This document shows, in pieces, positions 13,701 to 28,700 of a stretch of 64,000 nucleotides of DNA. Within the stretch, counting starts at the first letter, position 1, and each line of letters opens with the position of its first letter. Made by a program: the position numbers and the translations under genes. The stretch is from Amblyornis subalaris. Lineage: Eukaryota > Chordata > Aves > Passeriformes > Ptilonorhynchidae. The notes under the pieces are model-generated. The model saw only the letters and a list, made by a program, of their open reading frames with translations, searched no databases and had not been told where the DNA came from. The stretch spans positions 10,172,435 through 10,236,434 of the forward strand of contig JACAXG010000007.1 in NCBI GenBank assembly GCA_018881555.1, written 5' to 3'.

Positions 13701-16700
13701 AGTTTTGCCAGAATATGCCAGATGAAACCTAATTTGTCCACTGCAGCAACTGCTACGTGACAGCAGGTTAGCAACCAGGAACAGCAGGACAAATACTGCT
13801 GGGAGTATTTGAGCCACGTCACCTGCTATGGTCAAGACTGTGCCCACACACGATGACCACTGGTGCCCAGCACTGCAGTCACAGCAAACTGAGACATCAG
13901 CAGAGCATCAGGGCGATGTGAACGGCAAACACCCAGCTCTGTGCTATGTGCCGTACACACACACACACACTTATTTATACTTAAAGAACAGCAGCCACGA
14001 CCACTGACATTTGCACCAGCGATTAGAACTGCCACCACCATCCTTAGAGATGCACTTTATACAAGACATGTCAGTAAACAAATTAACAAGTAGGAATGGG
14101 TTATGCGTTCTTGCTTGACAGAATGACACGCGTGACAGCTTCACTCAGGCTCCGCACGAAGAAACAGACTCAGAGAGTAATAAAGACTGAGCTTTGACCA
14201 GTTAAGTGTTAATAATATCTGACACACATGGATGAGGATTAATCAGGGAGTTGTCAGGACTGTTATAATAATAGCTGCTTGAAATGCTGTTCCGTGGGAG
14301 GGATTCTAAAAATGAGAATACAGTCACTTAGTATATTGCTGTGCTTGCTTTAAAATTAATCATGAATAATCATTAGAATGCTTCTGGTTGGAGGGAGGGA
14401 GTATTTCACATGACCCAGATCCTGGCTGTACATCTCCACAGATGGGATTATAGTTGTCTGGTATCTAATAATGAGAGCTCTGTTTCAGCCTCATGCTTTT
14501 TATTTCACTCTTGGTCTAACTGCAATGGCAGTGAGAAAGTTCATCAGCTTTAGCCAACAAACATGGTGATATTGCTGGGGTTGAAAAAAACTATGATGTA
14601 CATGCAACTGTGCATGTGGGAGGTTGTCAAAGACATACACTGGAAAGAAAACTGATTTCTGCCTCTGGAAACTTTTTTTCTGCTGTGTTGCAATTCTGTT
14701 TTCTGCATTCAAACATAATGCAGTAATGTTCTNAGTGCTTAATTTTAAGTACCTGGATAGTCTGATTAAGGCACTGTTCAACTGCTTAAAGTTGGATTTG
14801 TCAGGATGATTCAGTTGCTTAAAATTAAGTTATGCATACAATTATCCTGGTAAGGAGCTCTCTTTTTCAGTCCTGAGGGTAGTACTTGATTCAGAAATGC
14901 TATTCATAGTAACAATAGAGCATCCAAAAATGACAGAATGCAGCTGAACATTTTTTTCCATAACAAAAACTCAATAGTCAATGAATGCTGTTACAACTCA
15001 AATCAAGCTTAAACAAAACTAACTGCAGGCTAATAATGCAGAGGAATATCCCAAATTTTTATTTTCTTCCATTCCAANGCTGGTCCTCTGATTACATTGC
15101 TTATCTTGCTTCCTTCCCTTTGAGGTTATCTAATAAGACCTCCTAGAGAAAGACTAGAGTTACTTCTAGTCTACTACTAACACCAACAATGGAGCAAAAG
15201 GATTATATTCTTTCCTATTAGAAAAAAAACCTTCCTTATCATAATTTTTCACTCCTAAAAATGAACTGAGAGACAGCACTATTTCAATTTCTTCCTCCTT
15301 CTGTTGTAGTCAGGTACCAACTGACTCATTTCCCCTTTAATCTGTGGGTAAGTATCAATATTCATGAATGCAACTCCTATTTAATAATTAATTTAGGGAC
15401 AAATACTGCTTAGATATGGTAAGTACTTGAACTTCTAATGTGCACCAAGGTTAAATACTTGTCAGAAATACCTTCTGTTCTCACATCTAAATCACCTCTC
15501 GGGAAACTGAGAGAAAAAGATTTTTCAGTTATATCAGAATGTTTTGCCTATAAATTTGTAGTATTGAATTTACAATAGACAGATTTCTATACACAACACA
15601 ACAATGCATATGCTTTTATATGGCCTTTACAACCATAGGGATGTCAGCTGCTGATCAACATAAATGGCATTGACTTCTGTATTTGTGAACTTCACACATG
15701 CTATATACATNCAGTGGGGATATCTCTGAAAAATATCTGTAAGCAACACCAGAGTGTAATTTAAGTCAGAAGCCAGCTGCAGTCCTTGGCCACACTAAAA
15801 TTCTCCCTCTCCCCAAGAGGCTGGCTTTTAACTCCCAGGTGGCTTTGTCACTATTTATGTTGGTTTGCTTCTACTTCTTTTTTCTTTTTTTTTTCTTCTG
15901 AAGGAAGGAAGGTTTTCTATTCTTTGCCTGCTGTGGTATGCCTTCCATTGAGAGATCTGTAATTANTTAGTCTGCATTTCCTGCTGTGGTGCAGGTGAGG
16001 ATATATTTCTGGAAGTGGCAGCAATGTCAGCTTTTATTCAGTCCTATTTTACTCTATTAAGGTTTCGTTATTCATTCAATGCATCTTGATGATGTTCCAC
16101 CTACCAACTTCCCAAAGGAAAGGAAAGCAAAGTTTTCCCTANGTGAACATGCAGCTGACCTTGGACTGTTTTTTTTTTCTGCTTGCACACATTCTTGAGG
16201 GGTTACGTAGAAAATCTCTGCTTGGAAGAAACTGGAAAAACTTCAAGGAGCTGAGGGAACACATGAGGTCCCTCAAATCCAGCTTGGGCTGGGCATTTTG
16301 TCAAGGAATGGATCAAAGTCCTTATAACCCAGCCAAGATTCAGAGTTTTCCTGCTTGAACAAGTGAGCTGTGAAATAACAGATCGACCACGGTGCTTTGC
16401 TCAGCAGATGCTCATGGATTGCTTTGGTGGTCACCCACAGCAGGACATGTTCCCTGGCTCCTCTTCTCCACAGCAGCGGAGAGAGCACAGAGATCTCTAC
16501 CCTGGCCAAGGGTGATGCACCACAGACCTGTCTTTTCCACCAAAATCTCAGACTCACATTTTCTGCCACAATGCATATTATTTACACAAAGATTTTTCAT
16601 CTACATTAAGCATTGTTAAGCTCATTTTTTGTTACTAAGCCTCAATACTTAGGGATCTACCCTGCTATCTGCACTTTGACACTGAGGTCCACAGAGCTGG

Positions 16701-17250
16701 AAAAGTATCCAGGAGGTGCCCTTTGAAGCACTTGTCACTTGAAACTAAATCACTTACCCTCAATTATGTTTACCCAACTATAAAATAGAGGCAATAATAC
16801 TTATTTTTCAAAGATGATATGAGGCTTATTAATGCTTGTTTAAGTGCTTTGTTATGCTTGAATGGAAAAGGAAATTATTATTATAATTTTAAGTGAAGCT
16901 TAATTATAAAACTGTGAACATAAGCGTATTAGAAAAATGAACTCTGAATCGCAAGCCAGCAATTGCTCACTCTTAAAACAGTGTGAGATGATTTTATATG
17001 CATCTTGCTATCACTAATCCCCACTTCTCTAAATCCTACATTTGTTTTCCATATTACAGCTAAGAAGAGGCAACATGCAAATTAAATTTAGTGTCGAATC
17101 AATCAAGAAACAATACCTAGGTACCTTATTTGGTGATCTGTCATCACTGGAAGCCTGATTAAAAAATAATAAAAATAGTCTGCATACAAACCCATTCTGT
17201 TTGCTCTATACTAAAATAAGCTACACATATGATTGTCATTGGTACAATNT
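10800..17250. other. No gene recognised
   Basis: AT-rich sequence with no supportable exon. It holds an A12 run (12046-12057), an (AC)8 tract (13955-13970), and an AT-rich patch with several TAAT cores at about 14200-14400 that could be a conserved noncoding element. At 11227-11240 there is an RFX X-box-like 14-mer, and its GTTGC half also forms a 5-bp inverted repeat with GCAAC at 11221-11225. Confidence 0.55.
13955..13970. repeat. (AC)8 microsatellite
   Basis: Eight uninterrupted AC units. Confidence 0.9.
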
Positions 17251-17251
17251 C

Positions 17252-17665
17252 TAACCTGGAAAACAGGCTAATTTACCTCTCCTATGAAGACAGGCTGAGA
17301 GCTGGGGCTATTCACCCTGGAGAAGAGAAGGCTCCAGGGACACCTTACAGCAGCCTTCCTAAAGAGGCCACAAATTTGGAGAGGGAATTTTTACAAAGGT
17401 GTATAGTGATAGAACAAGGGGGAATGGCCTCAAACNGAAGATCAGTTTAGATTAGATATCAGTAACAAATTCTTCACTATGAGAATGAGGCACTGGCACA
17501 GGTTGCCCACAAAATTTGTGGATGCCCCATGCCTGCAANTGCCAGGCTGAATGGGGCCCCTGAGCAACCTGGTCTAGTGGAAGGTGTCCTTTTCCATGGC
17601 AGGGGGGTTGGAATTGGATGATCTTGAAGGTCTGTTCCAACCCAAACCATTCTATGATTCCATGA
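17252..17665 (+). mobile_element. CR1 LINE 3' fragment, plus orientation
   Basis: A 5'-truncated CR1 (chicken repeat 1) copy. The plus strand carries the typical CR1 3' order: a segment encoding the degenerate end of ORF2 (a frame reading SYEDRLRAGA), the segment describing a walk from a GATATCAGTAACAAATTCTTC-like region to AGGCACTGGCACAGGTTGCC, then a terminal ATTCTATGATTCCATGA-type tail at 17649-17665. That octamer-like tail is the hallmark of CR1 insertions, which normally lack a poly(A) tail. The reading frame is decayed, so this is a dead copy. It is about 414 bp of an element of roughly 4.5 kb, the usual extent of truncation in birds. Confidence 0.92.
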
Positions 17666-17829
17666 AGAGCAAGTTGCCAAGTTACCAAGATAACTTAAAA
17701 TTTGCAATAAGATTCTCTCGCAAATTTGCAAATCCTAGACAGCACAGTTCTTCCTTTAATCAAACAACAATACAAAATCCTTTAAGTGGCTTGCTTAGAA
17801 GAAAACTCAGGACTTACAAAAGTATCTAA

Positions 17830-20800
17830 CANTGAAGATTATACAGATATTGTACAGAAAGGATTGAGCAAAATAATTTGCTTTTACCTGACATAACGCT
17901 TTTGTCAAAACAAGTATCAATTCAAAGCATCCCAAATCTTCTGTAAATATGTTCTGTGAGCTTAAGCTCTGATACTTACACAATGTATACAAATACAGAT
18001 AGAACTCCAGGGTCATTTCCAGACAATAAACAGAAAAAAAATACTTTCACTCCATATCCTCCCACCCTGTCACCTACTTGTACTTCAGAGGCTCATCAGA
18101 ACAGGTAAATAAACATAAAATCTGTTTAGATAAGGCACTGCTCCTAAAGTTTTCAAAAAGAGGATAAGTATTTGACACTAAAACAATGTGCCTTTTAAAA
18201 AGCACCTCTATANTTGTGTATTTGTGCTACTCCCTGCCCAGAATTGCTGTGTCTGCAAAGGCAATGGTGGATTTCAGTACTTANGAAAAAAAAAAAGACA
18301 ATTCATGCTGGGGAGGTGTGTGGGCAGGTAGGTGGTGTGTGAAGCAACAAAAAACCAAAACCAACCAAACCCAAAAGCGATATCCAGCAAAACCCAAGAC
18401 TTGAGATGAAGAGAGGATTAAACAGATGTTGTGCAATATTAACCCAAAACAAATGTCTGCATCAGAAAACAGGATTTGAGCNGAACTAAAGGAGGCATTG
18501 ATTCTTCACTGAATACCAACAGGACTATTTCATCTAAATTAAATTTTGTAAGGTTAAAAAACAAGGCTTAGAGGAAACACAGCTCTCTAGATTTACAATA
18601 GGAGTAAGAAAACTGTCAGTAAAATCAAGAGATTTCAGTCAGCCGCGGCCATCATGTGTGGTTGGACCTTGCCCTGGAACAAGGGAAGACACAGTAGACT
18701 GTCACCACTATCCCCTTCCCTCCGCAGTACTCTTGGAGGACCAACTCACATGCCACTCCCAACTCCCCTTCCCAGGCATGAGATGAGACAGGGAAAACAG
18801 AAAACTGAGAGAGCAGATACACCAAAATTATTTGATAGAACAGCCTATTTGATGCCTTCTAGACAAAGGGAAAATAAGAACAGTTGCAACAGTAAAGCCT
18901 CGGTACTAAAAAGCCCCTGACAGACCAGTGAACACACTCAGTGTCACAGAGTTACAGCAGGCTGCTGCTAACGAAGACACCAGGAAAACTTGCAGAGTCA
19001 GCATGCGCCTGGTTCTCTCTGTACCTGTAGCTTGTCTCCTCCCCTTGATGATATTCCAGCAACAATTAATTCAGAAAGCCACAAGGTTATCCATTGGGTT
19101 GCTTGTTCCTCCTTCCTGTANGCAATCCTGGCGTCCTTACGACAACTTCCCATCTTCAAGACAATTTAGTCAAAGGCAAAGGTTTTGCTGATTATGAACT
19201 ACCACCAATGTCAGACACTCACTTATTTTCCAACTCCTAACTCTATTAACAGATTGAAGTCCTAATTTGGATGAATATTTCAGATGATGGTAACTAATTG
19301 CACTTGTTCCCTCGGCAGATTTTTCCCATGGCACTGGCTTGTCCTATCAAACAACTTCAATGACAAAGGCTTAATATTAGCAGTAGGCTTTTTCTGCCCT
19401 CTTATGCAAACACCCTTTGCATTGTCCTCCACGATTCTAGGCTGCAGGTTCTGCAAGCATAGCACACTTGTCAACTAGACTTATNGAATGTTTAACAAAC
19501 CCTCAATGACTGTGTGAAAGTCTCCTGCAAAAAATTTGCAGGATGTCACATAAAACATCAAAAACTGGGCTCCAAGAACAACTGTGTCGAAGTTGCTGCC
19601 CTATTTCTTTGTCCCACAGCATCTTCCCTTTCTCTTCTTGTTTTTAATCCTTCAGTTACAATACATTTCCATAGCAAGCATGCTACTTTGCAAACAAACA
19701 CACTTATCGTATGCAAGGACAAATCAATTCATTCACTGACTTAATTTTAATTCTGAAAAGCCAGTTCTGATTTACTACATGTTCNGTTTATTTAAAAACA
19801 CAAGACTCACAAGCCAATGCAAATGTGCAATGCTGATGATGCACTTTGCTAGGNAATTAAGCCATAAAATTCTATAGCACTGAAAATAGCACAAAATACC
19901 ACATGCACAAAGAGGCCAAGTTTTGTATCCTGAGGAAATAGCTTTGTATTCCATAANTTTACTGCATTTTATATCTTACCCAAAAAAATTACAGTAAACC
20001 ACATCATCGCAGGTTTTTCTTCCCCCAAGCCCCATTATATGTGTTACACGGAAGCCATCACTAAAAGGCAGATATTTAGCATGGAAAAAATAACTGAGTA
20101 TAAGGACTAAGTGCCAAAACAGAAGTGCAATAACATTTCTTGATGGCAAATTTGAGCAATTTAATGGCAGCATCTGCTCTTTTTGATAAAGAGGCAGATG
20201 TATTTTAGGCCTCACCCTAAGTGAAAGAAAATGCTTACATCACTTACTAAAGAGCAATATTTTACATAAACTCATAATACCAAACCCACAATGAAAATCT
20301 TTTTCATTCTGATGACTTACTAGCCTAGCAGAAGCTTTGAGCCCAAACATTTCTTTTTACTACAGGAACAAAGCGATTCTCTGCGTGAATTTCATGTTAT
20401 CCATCTGCCGTATTACACAGTATTGGAGATGGAATACCAGCTTAAATCTCTCTTGACACCATTTTTTATTTTCCTACATGGTGATAAAAAGAAGAAAGTT
20501 GTATTAATGTAGAGCCACGAAGTGTACCAGGAGATACTCTAATGCTATTCATCATGAATATAGATTAACATTTTAGGGTTTATGGCTAGTTACATATTCA
20601 TTAAAGTTACTGTAAACAATATCAGGTGGAGGTGAAATAAACATGAAAAAGCTCTCCACGGGTTTAGGTATATTCAACATCACAAAGCTCCTCATGTGCC
20701 ATTACGTACAACGATGTAACAGATATAAATCCAGCATAATGACACACTTAAACGTAAGTCTTCTTTTGTTTAAAACTTACTCTGCCTCTATCTTGTTGCA

Positions 20801-22230
20801 TCTATTCCTGTTCTGCCTCTATCTGGCTGCTGAGCCTGCTAGTTATCTTTACATATGCAGCAATACACAGTCCTTCCCAACTGCAGCTCCTTGCTACAAC
20901 ACAGAATTCCTGGAGGACAGAGACATTCCTCTCACAAACAAACAGAAGGCTTTCATAGCACTCTCTCCCTCAGATAACTCTGAACTCCAAGCTGAAGCTT
21001 TGCACTAGAACATAAGGATCCAAAATAAATAACATAAATTTGAAGCGCCATAAACAAGTGCCTCATATGGGGGGAAAAAAATCAGCAAAATAAATCCTGC
21101 AGAACAAAGGTACACTGCTTTTTTGCTGTCTGTTCTCCCTCTTTCCCAGCCAGAGGCACAGCACCCAGTGAATTAACTCAAACAGCAACTGATTTCTGGT
21201 CTGGATTTACTGTTGGAATAAAGGAGCATCCCAGGCAAGGAAATCTGTTTGATTTCCAGCATGGCTATTAAACAGCCTCATCACAACCAAGCTTTTCCAG
21301 GTACAGATTTGCTAGTCTGAACTTGCTCTATACCTTGAAGCTGAATTTTTCTCTCCAAGGTAAATTTTTATTGTATTGTGTTGAAAACATAATTTAACCT
21401 TCTTTCAAGTTTTTAATATCACATTTACTTATCACCTTAAGCTGTACTAGGCACAAAACAAGCCTGCAGATCTAACCCAAAATCATGCTGTTCCTCTTTT
21501 GGGTGTTCCACACAGTATTACTTTGAGCATCTGTTTTTGGAAANGTCCACCAAACCTTTTCAAGGGCAGTTTCTAAGACAGATTCAGCAAAAGATGGAAC
21601 TGTAAAGCAACTCATTTGAAGCAGACAGGACACGGAAAAGAAACAGGTGATGGATGCAGGAGGTACAACAGTTTTGTCAGTAAGGCTCAGCAATAAGAAT
21701 AACTTGATTTTGGAATCTGTTTGTATTACAACTAGGTTCTAAGGCAAAATACTGGTAATCCTGATGGTTGAAATAAAAAAAAGCAAGCTTCCTCTTCTTC
21801 ATCCCTCCAAAAGCTCTGAAAGGGATCCAAACCAGAGTTTTGCTGACCTCTGCAGAAAGATCCTGCATGCAGAGAACTATGTTAGTTGTGAAAATGGCAC
21901 ATATTTTAACACAGTGCTTAAACTGGAAAGTTAAAAAAGAAGCAGCGTTTATCTAGAGCAGCNAGAGAAATGGAGTAGGTGGTGAAACAGAAGTAGCTCA
22001 CATTACAAGATCAGGAGAAGCTTCAGTTGGGCTTTGTAATCCAGCAGGATGGGTAACAAAAATCTGGGGCTTGATGAGCCCCAAGTCTGTATGAGGAGTT
22101 ACTGGAGAAGGGAATAAGTGTGCAGTGCTAGGTCAGGCTGCTCCATCAACACAGCTGCTGTGAATTAACATTAGGCCACTGCAGGGCCAGTGGTTTATCT
22201 GCTTAGCCAGGTTTTCCTTTTCTTTCTTTT
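17830..22230. other. No gene recognised
   Basis: No supportable exon, RNA gene or mobile element was seen between the two CR1 fragments. The sequence is AT-rich with short homopolymers and single Ns. Open frames here are short and have no recognisable domain. Confidence 0.55.
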
Positions 22231-22760
22231 TGATAGGAAGTGACCTTTTAAAGNTCATCTAGTCCAACCTCCCTGCAATGACCAGGGGACATCTTCAACC
22301 AGATCAGGTTGCTCAGAGCCCCATCCGGACTGACCCCGAATGTTTCCAGGGATTGGGCATCTATCACCTCTAGGCAATCAGTTTCAGTATCTCACAAGTC
22401 TCATCATAAAAAAAACAAACCAGCTTCCTTTCATCTGCTCTAAATCGACCCATCTTCAGTTTAAAACCATTACCCCTTGTCCTGTTGTTACAGCCCCTAC
22501 TAAAATGTGTCCCCATCATTCTTAGATGTTCCTTTAAAGTACTGNAAGGTCACAGTNAAGTCTTCCCCTGGAGCCTTCTTTCTCCAGGCTGAAGAACCAA
22601 TCTCTCAGTCTTTCCTCATAGGAGAGATGCTCCNTCCCTCTGATCATCTTTTGGCCTTTCTCTTGGCCTGCTCCAACAGGTCCATGTCTGGCATGTACTG
22701 AGGACTCCAGAGCAGGATGCAGTACTNCAGGTGAGGTCTCATCAGAGCAGAGTAGACTTG
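22231..22760 (-). mobile_element. CR1 LINE 3' fragment, minus orientation
   Basis: Read on the minus strand this is a CR1 3' fragment of about 530 bp, the longest in the window. On the plus strand it shows the CR1 antisense landmarks in order: a block ending in CATCTAGTCCAACCTCCCTGC, GGTTGCTCAGAGCCCCATC, the CCTTGTCCTGTTGTTACA block, the CTCCAGGCTGAA block, and a GCAGGATGCAGTACT-like block near 22710. The terminal octamer tail is not visible, so the 3' end is eroded or trimmed. It is an older copy than the one at 35.6 kb, judging by weaker matches to the shared blocks. Confidence 0.88.
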
Positions 22761-25700
22761 CTAATTAAACTGATGTGTACTTGCAGATGATTAAAATTAG
22801 CTCACTGAGCAGTAGAAAGTTCCTTTGCAGTATTTCCTGGTGTGAGGTCAATTACATTGGATTTTGTTGCTGACAGTCAAATCCTGACAGAAGATTTAGA
22901 ATATATTAAAGAGCTGTTTGCTCTTTTATACTTAAAACCCAATAATAATCATTGTAATGATGGACTACTGTTTGATTTGTGTGTGTTAGGGTCTCTAGGA
23001 AGTAATTTTACGCATAATACTTTTTGTTGTTTTAAAAACAGCCCCTATTGCCTTCACCCTGTTAGTTGAAGAAGCATCTACCTTCACCAACATCAGCCTT
23101 CATGCTGTTTCCATGACCCCACCAAGTTCTGCTTGGTTGGTTAATTGATATGGACTCTCTGGTGTCCAGACCATTCAGATGAACAAACTCTTGAGCCAAC
23201 TAGTCAAGTCTACTAAGCATCAGGTAGAAAAACACNGAAACACCTAAACTGCCTGTGGGCAACCAAGGGCAAATTCCCCTTCCAACAGTCCACCTTAGAT
23301 GCAATAAAAAAATACAATAAAATGTCTTAAAGCTGTTTCACCACTTACTCCATTTCTTGCTGCTCTAGATAAACACTACTGCTTCACTGACTTTGTCTGC
23401 AATTTAAGCTTAAAGGGCTGTATTTAATTTTACAATTTTGACATTTGATAGGCGTTTNGGGAGAGATATTGACAACTGTTTTTCAAAAAAAGCAAGAAGT
23501 ACTTCCCAGGTCAGATTCCACCTGGTAAGGGTGCCAGGTAGTTGATCCATGCAAAACAGTGTTTCCAACAAAATTGGAAAATTTATCTCACCACTGCTGA
23601 CACCAAAACCTTTCCTGTAATTTTCCTATTAGCTGGGTTGTCTCCTGAAGCCTATCTTAGGTTTTTGGAGTTTTTTTACATCCTTTTGATTTTTAGAGAA
23701 AACCTTAGCAACAAGACCCAAAAGTAGTCTACAAGCCCAGAAAATGAAAATAAAACNGTTCAGAGTCTGAGGGTTTCACTCAATGCTTTTGAATACTTCA
23801 TTTTGACAATACTGCTTCATATGTGACAGTCTGAGCTACACATTCTGTGGACAGCCACACATGTAACCTCGACTAGCAATTGCCACAGCTACCTAAAAAA
23901 GCCAAAACCAAGCAGATATCCTTGTCTNTATTTTTCCAAATCCTCAAAAGAAAAGTGGAGAATTGCACTACAGAGTTGTTAGATGGAGGACTCTATACAC
24001 CACCTTCAAAACACTTTATGAAAGGGTTTATGGATCATTGCTGTTTGTTCAACCACGTGGGTATTCTTTGACATTGCTGTGTCATGGAAGACATCCACCA
24101 GATTCTCTTCACGCAGCTTGACAGATTAAAAAATTGCTTTTAAGCACAACAGCAAATCAAGCATTCATAATGCCACAAAAACATCCATCTACACGCTAAT
24201 GACTAAAATCCAACATAAAATTAATGCAGGCATTTAAGTAGCATTATGATTCACAATTAAGCCATGTGGATCCTTCTTGGGAACAGCTCNGANAGAATTT
24301 CTTGTTTCAAGAAAACCAGCATTAAAAATGTAGCTTTCTTTTTCACTTTCTCTTTATTTTCCTGTTTAAGAATTGGATTCAATTTTTAAACACTATCTCT
24401 GAGTTTTTGGTGGTGAATTACACAACAGTGCTTGAACTAAGCATGAAGTAGTGCAGTTAAATGGTGAAAACACACAAGCAACAGTAACCTTTCACGTTCA
24501 GAGAAAAATTGCTTTGAGAATACAGGGACAGGAACATTTGGATACTGTTTTAGGTCATTATGCCACCTGGTTCTAATGTGCAACCAAGAAAAATTATCAC
24601 ATCCACTCTATGAAGCACAGGGTAATTAATCCCACCCTGCCTTTTCTTGTGTGCTCTATTTCAATCCTAACAGCCTATAAATCAAGAAAATCCTTCCATT
24701 CATTGCTCCTTTCATGCACTGTTTGTGGGCCAGAACAAAGAGCCCTGACACCTGCTCAGCACACCCTACACGCTGCTCCAAGGAAAGTAGTCCTAATAGC
24801 TGGATACCTAACTGGAGTTAGATTTTTAAACAAAGGCAGTAGGGAAGCATATTTAAAAGTCTCTGTATCACTAGTGAAAGAAGGCCCTGCCTTCAAAGGC
24901 CACTTCGATCCAAGCCATTCTATTATTCTACCTGCTGCATTGGTAAAGGCATCTAGATAAACCAGCTNGGGGTAGTAACCACGTTAACACAAAGCTACAC
25001 ACACAATAAATCACTCCAGAGCCTGCTGTACAAATATTACCTTTAGCAATGACTTCATGTCTGCTAGGAAGAGAACATTTTATCAGGATGCTATTATACA
25101 TTTATAGTGCTTTCAAAGCCCCTGCAGTTTTACAGTGAGTTCACACAAGACGAAAGTGGTTTTTTCCAGACTAGGACTAATACTCATCATCACTTTTAAA
25201 AACAAACAAAATCCCAGCATTTTCAATGCAACCAGAACTTGGTCATCATATTGAACATCTAGAAAAGAGCTCTTAAAACACATATAGGGCAGGTAATGCT
25301 GAATTAGGAAACAGGATTTTTAACACAAAGAAAAAATTTCTGTCCCAAAAGAGTCAGAGTTACAGAATATGGGAGGACACAGCAAGAGAAACATTAATGA
25401 TTGTTTATCTTATTCTCACTTTTCTCCTCCAAATATTTACCTAACGGCCACTAAGGACAGAAGCTTTTTCTAGGTGTATTTTTCATGTGGGACTACTGGC
25501 TGTTCTTATATTCTTACTCTTCTTTAAAATGATTAAAAACTGTAAGCCTGAGCAACTCTGATTTTTATAAAACCAATCCAGAGCAATTCAATACCCAGCA
25601 GCTCAAGGATGCCTATTTAATAATTAGGTTTCCTCAAACTCATCACTGGTGAATTGGTCTTATTAATTCTGCCACGAATTCAAGCACATTAAGAACGCAC

Positions 25701-28700
25701 AAGTTCTGCACTGTGCCTGCAATGTTCCCTCTCCTCTTGCCAACCTGCCACTGCCCAGCAGCCTGCATCCAAGGCAAGAAGGATACTTCAGGTGCTGTAG
25801 ATGAGGCCGCGGATGTACAATGAGTTTAAATGACCTCTGGATAACCTCACTCTTCTGGATAGTTTTCCACCATGGATTTTTGCCTTTGTCCTTTCACTTG
25901 TCTGCCACTATTCATCCCAACACGCAATAGTTAGGAGAGAAGGAACACGACATTAATGTCATACTTGCTGCATTGCACTGATAACTCCATACACATCTTT
26001 GGCTTGCTTCCCCTCTTTTTCATAGCTGGGAAATGACTGCCCCAGAGCTTAAAGCTGATAACCTAATGCCTGTACAGCAGCTGGCACACTGCTGCCTTGA
26101 GTCAACTCGACCTAAACCAAGCAGGAATGCAGTAGCTGATGCTGCCAGCACTGTGGGTGCTGCTCTGTACAAGAGCAACACTTTTCACTCCCAGTCAGTG
26201 CTCCCTGTTCTCTCCAATACACGCAACAGCAGAGGAAAAGCTGGCAGTATCACATGGTACATTCAGGTTTCTGCTCCTGTTGACAAATGGTGAGAAGGAA
26301 AGGCACTTTTGATAATGACAGTCCACAAAGACATAGGCACAGTGACATACCACACTGACAAGTGTAGAAGAGGAAGNAGGCAAAACCTTTTGCCCTGTGG
26401 TTACAAAATACTTCCCACCACTTTATATAATATGGGTTCCATGCCATGCCCATTGAAAAGCTGAATTTACTGCTGTCTTGGTCTCTTTTTCCACCTTTCC
26501 GCTGGCACCATTCCGTGTGTTTTTTGTTATTGATTTGGCATTTCCTTTTATCTTCTGCAGGCTGTTCAAATTATTTTAATACATCTCATAAGAATCACAC
26601 CGGAAAACTACTCGTAGGTTCAGGAGATATTAGTCTGACATTCTACTCCCATATTCTATAGCAATAGTCCCAGATATTTTCCATAAGGTTGGAAGAGGAG
26701 CCTGCCAAATACTGAGCTAGGCTGGCAGGTGGTTCAGAGCTATTTTTTTCCATCAGGAACTCAAAAAATACAGCAGACACAAATATTTCATGGGATATGT
26801 TCACAGGTCACGCCTGACACAGGAAAGCATTAAGCTCATAAATTAAGTTCACTCCCTTTCAGTAAGCACAGACAGACATGTGGCAGAATAAAAGCTTTTG
26901 GTCCAGCAGTATTCCAAAGCAAAACTAAACAGCTGGAGATCCCCCCAAAGACAGACATCTGCACTTGCATTTTTTAGATAAATTTCATTTTCACTTTTTA
27001 AATGCTCAAATAGCTTGATCTTTCCTAGGCGAAATCAGGAGGAATACAGACATAGATACAACACAAGGTATGTCCATGTCTTTACAAGCACTCAGAAAGA
27101 CAGCAAATCCTCACTTTCCAACAAACTTAATTTTTTTTTTTTAAAACTATCAGTCCCAAACATTTAAGACCTGTGTTATATGATCTCAAAATTCCAATAT
27201 ACCATTAGGGAATAATATTGGTGGGAGGGCTGTGTGTTCCTGAAGCTTCAATCTTTCCCATACCGAAACTTCATTTTTTCCAGTAATACGAATAAAAAGC
27301 CTAGATTTTATTAAAAGAAAGCTCACAGTTTCTCACATGTATGGGATACTTAGCCTAGGGCATTAGAGAAACCCAAATACTGCAAGAGTTGAAATGCTAC
27401 ATTTCAATATAATTTAATTAAAATACTAATCTTAGGGGAAGTAGGAATAACTAAAGACAAACCAAGGGCAGAGGGGGAAAGGACATGAATCAGAATAAGA
27501 ACTAATAGCATAAAACCACAATGTTATCTAAAATATCTTGAGGAGACAAAAAAATCCATATAAAGGAAAAAAAGATAATCAACAACAACAAAAAAAAAAT
27601 GCAAAGGGAGGAATATTCCCTTTATGGGCATTTCCAGTGAAGTTTATTGAAGGTGATCAAGTGGTTCCATCGCAAAGTCTGTAATTCAAAGTGAAGATCT
27701 CAGCACTTCCTGGACAAAATCCAACCTCCTTGAAAAGTAGAGAAGGTGAGTAGCTGAATTGTTGACTGTTAGAGGTCGCTTCTGGAAACCCTTTGTTTGC
27801 ATGTAGCTGATCACATGACAAATAGCTTTTGGAAATAGGCTAAGGCAACAGCCCTCAAAGGGGAAATATNTTCCTCATTATATCGCCATCATCAGCAACA
27901 GGTAATAAGTTTTTACATTTATCATATGCAGCAAATTTAATATAAACAGGGTTTTTCTATTAGGCAGAGGAGCAGAACACAAGTTTCTCAGAGAAAACCG
28001 TGCTCTGAGTTCTTCTGATTTCTCTTTGTGCACTTAGCACTTACACAGTGAGAAACATAAGAGAAACCAACACAATATTTAAAAAANCCGTGCAACTAAA
28101 GTAGCAAGATACCAAGCCAAGACACTACAAAATAGAAAGATCCTCAAAAGTTTCTTCAAGAGCTTAAAAAAAACCCCAAAATTCCTTTATCTCTGGTACT
28201 TTGCCTCTCTGCATAGGTGTATCAAAGCCTTTCTCTCACATGATTTCTAATAAAATTACTAACTCAGCTTCACATAACTCCCATCGCCCACAGCACTAAC
28301 CTTATTTTTATTTTAAGCAAAATATCCCAAGTTTTTTCCTTGCTCTGTTCTTTTCTGTGATGAATATTGATAGGTACTTTTGTTCTCCAAATGCTACTTT
28401 TCCTGACCATTTTTAAAAGTTTTTTGACAGTTAATCTACCTTTGANAGTTACTTGCTAATTTTTAGATGTGGTTTCTGATTTCACATACAAGTTCTACAG
28501 TTACAAAGGTTGCATTTCCACCANCAGGTATTGCTGAATGCAAAATAAAGTTATATAATCAAAGTGTCTGCCTCAACGAGCAATATCAACAGGAGAGAGC
28601 CCACACAGAAAGCATAAGCCCCAAATTTCGAACTTCACACACATTTACAGAACTGCATCCCTAATTCCTACACATAGAAAATTTTAAATACATGCTAAAG

